From JBLHKE01 sp047619485 (GTDB lineage Bacteria; Verrucomicrobiota; Verrucomicrobiia; Verrucomicrobiales; DEV007), in assembly GCA_047619485.1 (NCBI GenBank), contig JBLHKE010000106.1:1-14317 (forward strand): a DNA stretch of 14,317 nt, read 5' to 3'. The position numbers and the translations under genes were made by a program. Of this stretch, positions 13,815 through 14,317 are shown piece by piece. Position 1 is the first letter of the stretch, and every line of letters begins with the position of its first letter. Under the pieces are notes generated by a model that was not told where the DNA came from, did not search any database, and worked only from the letters and a program-made list of their open reading frames with translations.

Positions 13815-14172
13815 TTTGGGGTTCTGCTTCTGGGTTTCCTAGGCTGTCCAGGCGATGCTTTCGTTTGTGCATCTTCCACTCTTTGTCTTTAAGTGCGAGA
13901 TCGTCCTCGTCCAACAGTTTTACGTTTTGCAGAGCGAAAAGCATCGATCTAATTCCTACAGGAAGTGGCACCATCTCATGAGTTCCTCCACAGGCCTTAC
14001 ACAGAATCGACGCCCCGCTAATTCCCTTCCTCCTCCGAATCGCTGTCCTAAGCTTCGTCATTTCACTGCACAATTCAGCGCATTCGCCCCAAGATAACGA
14101 TGGAGTCCATTTCGACTTCAATTCCTCAAGCATCTCGGGGAACCAAGCTCGGGTTGCGTCGCCAGCTGGCAT
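13810..14172 (-). CDS. Small CxxC protein just downstream of a group II intron (function unknown)
   Basis: A 120-residue protein with no recognised enzymatic domain. The N-terminus is MPAGDATRAWFPEMLEELK, followed by a helical, charged stretch (SWGECAELCSEMTKLRTAIRRRKGI), a single CxxC in LCKACGGTHE (Cys58 and Cys61, with His65 nearby, a possible zinc or nucleic-acid-binding knuckle), then VGIRSMLFALQ and a basic C-terminal region (KMHKRKHRLDSLG). The MPAGD-TR-WFPE opening resembles a family of small hypothetical proteins known to me only from memory, so this is weak support. The ATG is preceded by purine-rich AAGAAAGACAGAG. It begins about 20 bp after the intron's 3' end on the same strand, and its stop lies within a hairpin cluster. 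Coherent composition and motif argue that it is real. Confidence 0.65.
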   Translation of the reverse strand: MPAGDATRAWFPEMLEELKSKWTPSLSWGECAELCSEMTKLRTAIRRRKGISGASILCKACGGTHEMVPLPVGIRSMLFALQNVKLLDEDDLALKDKEWKMHKRKHRLDSLGNPEAEPQR

Positions 14173-14192
14173 GTCTCTGTCTTTCTTAGCCG

Positions 14193-14317
14193 ATTAAGGT
14201 AGGGACACCCGTTACCGGGCGCCCCCCTCGCAGATCCCTACGTGCGGTTCTCCCGCATAAGGCTCCTCAGACAGACGCGCAGTCCGGTTGCTCGGGGGTC
14301 GATTTCCTAGTTTCTTC
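14193..14317 (-). mobile_element. Group II intron, 3' end (domains V and VI), truncated by the window edge
   Basis: On the minus strand, 14265-14233 reads as a 33-base domain V: a lower stem starting GAGCC with the catalytic AGC triad, upper stem TGCGG/CCGCA closed by GAGAA, the two-base CG bulge on the 3' side, and return arm TAGGGATC. Domain VI follows: GGGGCGCCCG (14225-14216) pairs with CGGGTGTCCC (14211-14202) around a GTAA tetraloop, then TACCTTAAT. The A at 14200 sits 7 bases before the proposed last base 14193, where the lariat branch point is expected, and the intron would end in AT (the usual AY). The sequence to the right would be domain IV and the reverse-transcriptase gene, outside the window. 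Confidence 0.8.

Noticed and set aside
1..14317. CRISPR arrays, rRNA genes, riboswitches or replication origins
   Set aside because: No regularly spaced repeats, rRNA segments, recognisable riboswitch cores or DnaA-box clusters were seen on either strand.

Overview
The window looks like a chromosomal segment of a GC-rich Gram-negative-type bacterium, most likely a member of the Verrucomicrobiota. This placement rests on recall of the protein families (the mreBCD-mrdA-rng wall cluster, the DapA-like/SDR gene pair, the MreB and RNase G sequences) and on the almost complete absence of Shine-Dalgarno motifs. No database search was run. Bases 1-13381 are compact housekeeping DNA; bases 13382-14317 are a loose, repeat-rich stretch with mobile-element features.

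Bases 1-2179 (+ strand) hold the tail of a membrane protein, an extended-SDR oxidoreductase whose catalytic lysine is replaced, and a DapA-superfamily aldolase/lyase that keeps its Schiff-base lysine but not the dihydrodipicolinate-synthase signature. The three are closely spaced and probably co-transcribed. Convergent to them (2189-4946, - strand) is a polysaccharide-export pair: a Wzc-like chain-length regulator/tyrosine autokinase followed by a very short periplasmic Wza-like SLBB protein. The gap upstream of the kinase gene (4947-5201) is AT-rich and holds three copies of the 7-mer GAACAAA/TTTGTTC, a candidate operator.

Bases 5202-11810 (- strand) form the cell-elongation operon mreB-mreC-mreD-mrdA(PBP2)-rng, transcribed from right to left. 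MreB filaments, MreC, MreD and PBP2 form the lateral-wall synthesis complex; RNase G closes the operon and rodA is absent. MreC ends in an acidic proline-rich tail and PBP2 in a strongly basic tail, both predicted to be periplasmic.

Bases 11960-12826 (-) encode a dTDP-4-dehydrorhamnose reductase. Only 35 bp away, divergently, lies a small YkgJ-type cysteine-cluster protein (12862-13266, +), followed by a tRNA-Leu gene with the unusual anticodon AAG (13297-13381).

After the tRNA the character changes: GC-rich hairpins, a 165-bp imperfect palindrome with inverted-repeat ends and a possible CTC target duplication (MITE-like), a cluster of perfect small palindromes, a small CxxC protein gene on the minus strand, and at the right edge the 3' end (domains V and VI) of a group II intron on the minus strand. 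The intron boundary lies about 20 bp upstream of the start codon of the CxxC gene. This right-hand stretch is where an undescribed association is most likely: a small protein gene sitting immediately 3' of a retro-intron.
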